A stretch of DNA of 5,472 nt, from positions 1 to 5,472 of the forward strand of contig CAYXSV010000025.1 of assembly GCA_964468355.1 (NCBI GenBank). The letters are read 5' to 3'. Source of the stretch: CAYSLZ01 sp964468355 (GTDB taxonomy: Bacteria > Patescibacteriota > Microgenomatia > UBA12405 > JAHJSD01). Below the pieces are notes generated by a model that did not search any database, was not told the origin of the DNA, and saw only the letters and a list, made by a program, of their open reading frames with translations. Below are positions 4,049 to 5,472 of this stretch, in pieces. A program made the translations under genes and the position numbers. Numbering within the stretch: the first letter of the stretch is position 1; each line of letters starts with the position of its first letter.

Positions 4049-5065
4049 ATGAATTTTTGGTCGGGGAATCAAGCGATTGTTGAAGGTGCCTTAAGTGTAG
4101 GAGCCAAGTTTTTTGGCGGTTATCCAATAACGCCGGCTTCAGAAATAATGGAAATGTGGGCTAAGAAGGCATCTGATGAAGATGAAAATTTGAATTTTCT
4201 TCAGGCGGAAGACGAGTTGGCAGCGGTTCATCATGTAATTGGGGCGGTAATTAGCGGTACACCCGCGTTTACGGCCACTTCCGGTCCGGGGCTGAGTTTA
4301 ATGCAGGAGGGCTTGGGTCTGGCTTTTGTTTATGGAGCGCCGATTGTTGTTGTTGACGTTATGCGGTCCGGGCCGTCAACCGGTAAACCGACCCGGGCGG
4401 GACAAGGTGAAATTTTTGCTTCCCGATATGGGTCCCATGGGGACATTTGTCCGTTTGTTTTTTATCCGACTTCAGTTAAGGAATGTTATGACTATACAAT
4501 TAAAGCATTTCAGGCTGCCTGGGATCATCAAGTTCCGGTAGTTTTGCTTTCCGATGCATACCTGGCTCACATGCAGGAAAAAGTGAGTCGTCATTCCGAA
4601 CTTGTTTCGGAATCGAAAAGCAGGATCCTGAAACGAGTTCAGGATGACAAGGGAAAAGTTCAGGATGAAGAAATTAGTCATTTTTCTGGATTGACTGACC
4701 GTCAAGCTAATGCTCAAAAAATCGAAAAAATTAAAGATGTTGCGGATGAGAATTATCGAGATTATAATCTATGGGGTAACGAGAATTCGGATACGTTGCT
4801 GGTTGGACTAGGTTCAATGGCCCGGGCTTTACGAGGGTTTGAGGATGATTATCAAATTTATGCCCCTGTCCGTATTTGGCCGTTTTTAGATCGGGAAATT
4901 AAGAAAATTGCGGAAAATAAAAAGCGGGTAATTGTGGTGGAAATGAACGAGGGCCAGTATGTTAGAGAAGTAGAGCGCGCGGTCGGAGACAAAGTAGAAT
5001 TTTTAAGTTGGAGAGAGGAAACGATAGATATTAAGAAATTTAAAAAAATGATAAATGATAAATGA
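4049..5065 (+). CDS. korA: 2-oxoacid:ferredoxin oxidoreductase, alpha subunit (KorA-like)
   Basis: Together with the beta subunit this enzyme oxidatively decarboxylates a 2-oxoacid (2-oxoglutarate in the best-matching family) to an acyl-CoA and reduces ferredoxin. The 338 residues include 'GNQAIVEGALSVGAKFFGGYPITPASEI' near the N-terminus, 'AEDELAAVHHVIGA', 'ATSGPGLSLMQEGLGLA', 'RSGPSTGKPT' and 'RYGSHGD', all hallmarks of the alpha-subunit pyrimidine-type domain. The C-terminal 'LLVGLGSMARAL...VRIWPF' is the second domain. No fused gamma domain is present. Residues 181-200 ('RHSELVSES...KRVQDD') are encoded by a 59-bp repeat in the inter-domain linker. ATG 4049 is chosen over TTG 4040, which lies inside the promoter. 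The stop overlaps the korB start by 11 nt in a tandem repeat. Substrate choice cannot be proved from sequence. Confidence 0.92.
   Translation: MNFWSGNQAIVEGALSVGAKFFGGYPITPASEIMEMWAKKASDEDENLNFLQAEDELAAVHHVIGAVISGTPAFTATSGPGLSLMQEGLGLAFVYGAPIVVVDVMRSGPSTGKPTRAGQGEIFASRYGSHGDICPFVFYPTSVKECYDYTIKAFQAAWDHQVPVVLLSDAYLAHMQEKVSRHSELVSESKSRILKRVQDDKGKVQDEEISHFSGLTDRQANAQKIEKIKDVADENYRDYNLWGNENSDTLLVGLGSMARALRGFEDDYQIYAPVRIWPFLDREIKKIAENKKRVIVVEMNEGQYVREVERAVGDKVEFLSWREETIDIKKFKKMINDK
4590..4648. repeat. 59-bp double-hairpin palindromic element, copy B (in korA)
   Basis: This is the same element as at 3719, in the same orientation on the plus strand: hairpins 4593-4613 and 4625-4645 within GTC...GAC ends. 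The second loop is ACGAG rather than ACAAG. korA reads it in the sense opposite to miaB, but because it is quasi-palindromic the peptide is alike (R-H-x-E-L-V-S-x-S, then K-x-V-x-x-D). The 11-bp end GTTCAGGATGA is repeated 21 bp downstream at 4658. Confidence 0.95.
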
Positions 5066-5068
5066 TAA
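5048..5068. repeat. perfect 7-bp tandem repeat, 3 copies of ATGATAA, spanning korA stop and korB start
   Basis: Three exact ATGATAA units each supply an ATG in a different frame. The first is in the korA frame (its 'MINDK' tail), the second (5055) is the korB start, and the third leads quickly to a stop. The korA TGA is at 5063-5065. Removing one unit would join korA to korB in frame. Confidence 0.9.
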
Positions 5069-5472
5069 ACCTGCCTCGCTGAGTCAAGGCGGGTGGCTAA
5101 ATTCAACTGAATTTATCTGGTGTCCCGGATGTCCGATGAATTGGCTGACAATGACACTGGCTGATCAGTTTGAAGATTGGGGATTAAACAAAAAAGATAC
5201 CTGGATGATATCGGGAATCGGCTGTACCGGCCGGATTGCCAATTATTTCTCCTGCAACTCGGTTCATACTACACACGGACGAGCTATCCCGGTTGCCGAA
5301 GGAGTGAAGCTGAATAATCCTCAAAATAATGTTTTTGTTGTTTCCGGTGACGGTGATTTGTTGTCAATTGGTTTATCGCATTTGATTCATGCCGCCCGGC
5401 GGAATGCTCGGCTGAAAATTATCTGTGTCAACAATTCTCTTTACGGGATGACCGGCGGCCAATCCAGGCCGG
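5055..5472 (+). CDS. korB: 2-oxoacid:ferredoxin oxidoreductase, beta subunit (KorB-like), N-terminal part
   Basis: The frame is open from ATG 5055 to the window end (139 residues, 3' end missing). This subunit binds thiamine diphosphate and a [4Fe-4S] cluster. Visible motifs are 'WCPGC' (two cluster cysteines, codons from 5118), 'SGIGCTGRIANYF' (third cysteine), 'HTTHGRAIPVAEGVKL', the diphosphate-binding 'SGDGDLLSIGLSHLIHAARRN' and 'NNSLYGMTGGQ'. The fourth cysteine would lie beyond the window. The ATG at 5055 is the only in-frame ATG upstream of WCPGC, and TAA at 5052-5054 lies just before it. It overlaps korA by 11 nt and has no Shine-Dalgarno sequence, so translation is probably coupled. 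About nine N-terminal residues ('PASLSQGGW') come from a GC-rich hairpin element. Confidence 0.93.
   Translation, partial: MINDKPASLSQGGWLNSTEFIWCPGCPMNWLTMTLADQFEDWGLNKKDTWMISGIGCTGRIANYFSCNSVHTTHGRAIPVAEGVKLNNPQNNVFVVSGDGDLLSIGLSHLIHAARRNARLKIICVNNSLYGMTGGQSRP
5070..5097. repeat. GC-rich hairpin element in korB 5' end
   Basis: CCTGCCT (5070-5076) pairs with AGGCGGG (5087-5093), with one T-G wobble and a 10-nt loop. It is coding in korB and lies directly after the ATGATAA array. Its first 15 bases match the reverse complement of the window's first bases at 13 positions. No T-tract follows, so it is not an intrinsic terminator. Confidence 0.55.

Noticed and set aside
4472..4717. Minus-strand frame opposite korA
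   Set aside because: It arises from the palindromic repeat being open in both directions; no start signal or family resemblance is visible.
5070..5097. GC-rich hairpin as a terminator between korA and korB
   Set aside because: No T-tract follows, and the sequence is in frame within korB upstream of the conserved WCPGC motif.

Overview
This AT-rich bacterial window carries compact, overlapping genes. It looks like a Patescibacteria (candidate phyla radiation) genome, perhaps of the Microgenomates type. This is inference from the gene style: a short radical-SAM tRNA modification enzyme, a Lys-rich extension on ribosomal protein L7/L12, an O-antigen-ligase-like protein with a 'DHYFW' tail, and many short repeats inside genes. 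No ribosomal RNA or other phylogenetic anchor is present. The standard code fits, because TGA acts as a stop.

Layout. Bases 1-1741 (+): the end of a YraN/UPF0102 protein, a small MreD-like membrane protein and a Wzy/O-antigen-ligase-like membrane protein, separated by 6 nt and 1 nt. Bases 1733-2860 (-): rplJ-rplL (L10 and L7/L12), convergent with the ligase gene and overlapping it by 9 nt, driven by a near-consensus promoter and an L10 autoregulatory leader. Bases 2861-3979 (-): miaB, whose stop codon abuts the rplJ promoter. Bases 3980-4048: a 69-bp divergent promoter region with two extended -10 boxes, each 8 nt from an ATG. Bases 4049-5472 (+): korA and the start of korB, encoding a 2-oxoacid:ferredoxin oxidoreductase. 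korB is cut by the window edge.

The main unexplained structure is the repeat load. (1) Seven arrays have a 7-bp period with different units. Five lie in the ligase gene, one in the L10 leader and one spans the korA stop/korB start. (2) A 59-bp double-hairpin element occurs twice, inside miaB and inside korA. The two genes read it in opposite orientations, yet it gives a similar 20-residue insertion in both proteins. (3) A 38-bp GC-rich element occurs twice in the ligase gene, and related-looking GC-rich hairpins lie at the window start and in the korB 5' end. These repeats have become coding sequence and may allow frame switching.

Functionally the window joins cell-envelope genes, translation genes (L10/L12 stalk, tRNA thiomethylation) and a ferredoxin-linked redox enzyme.
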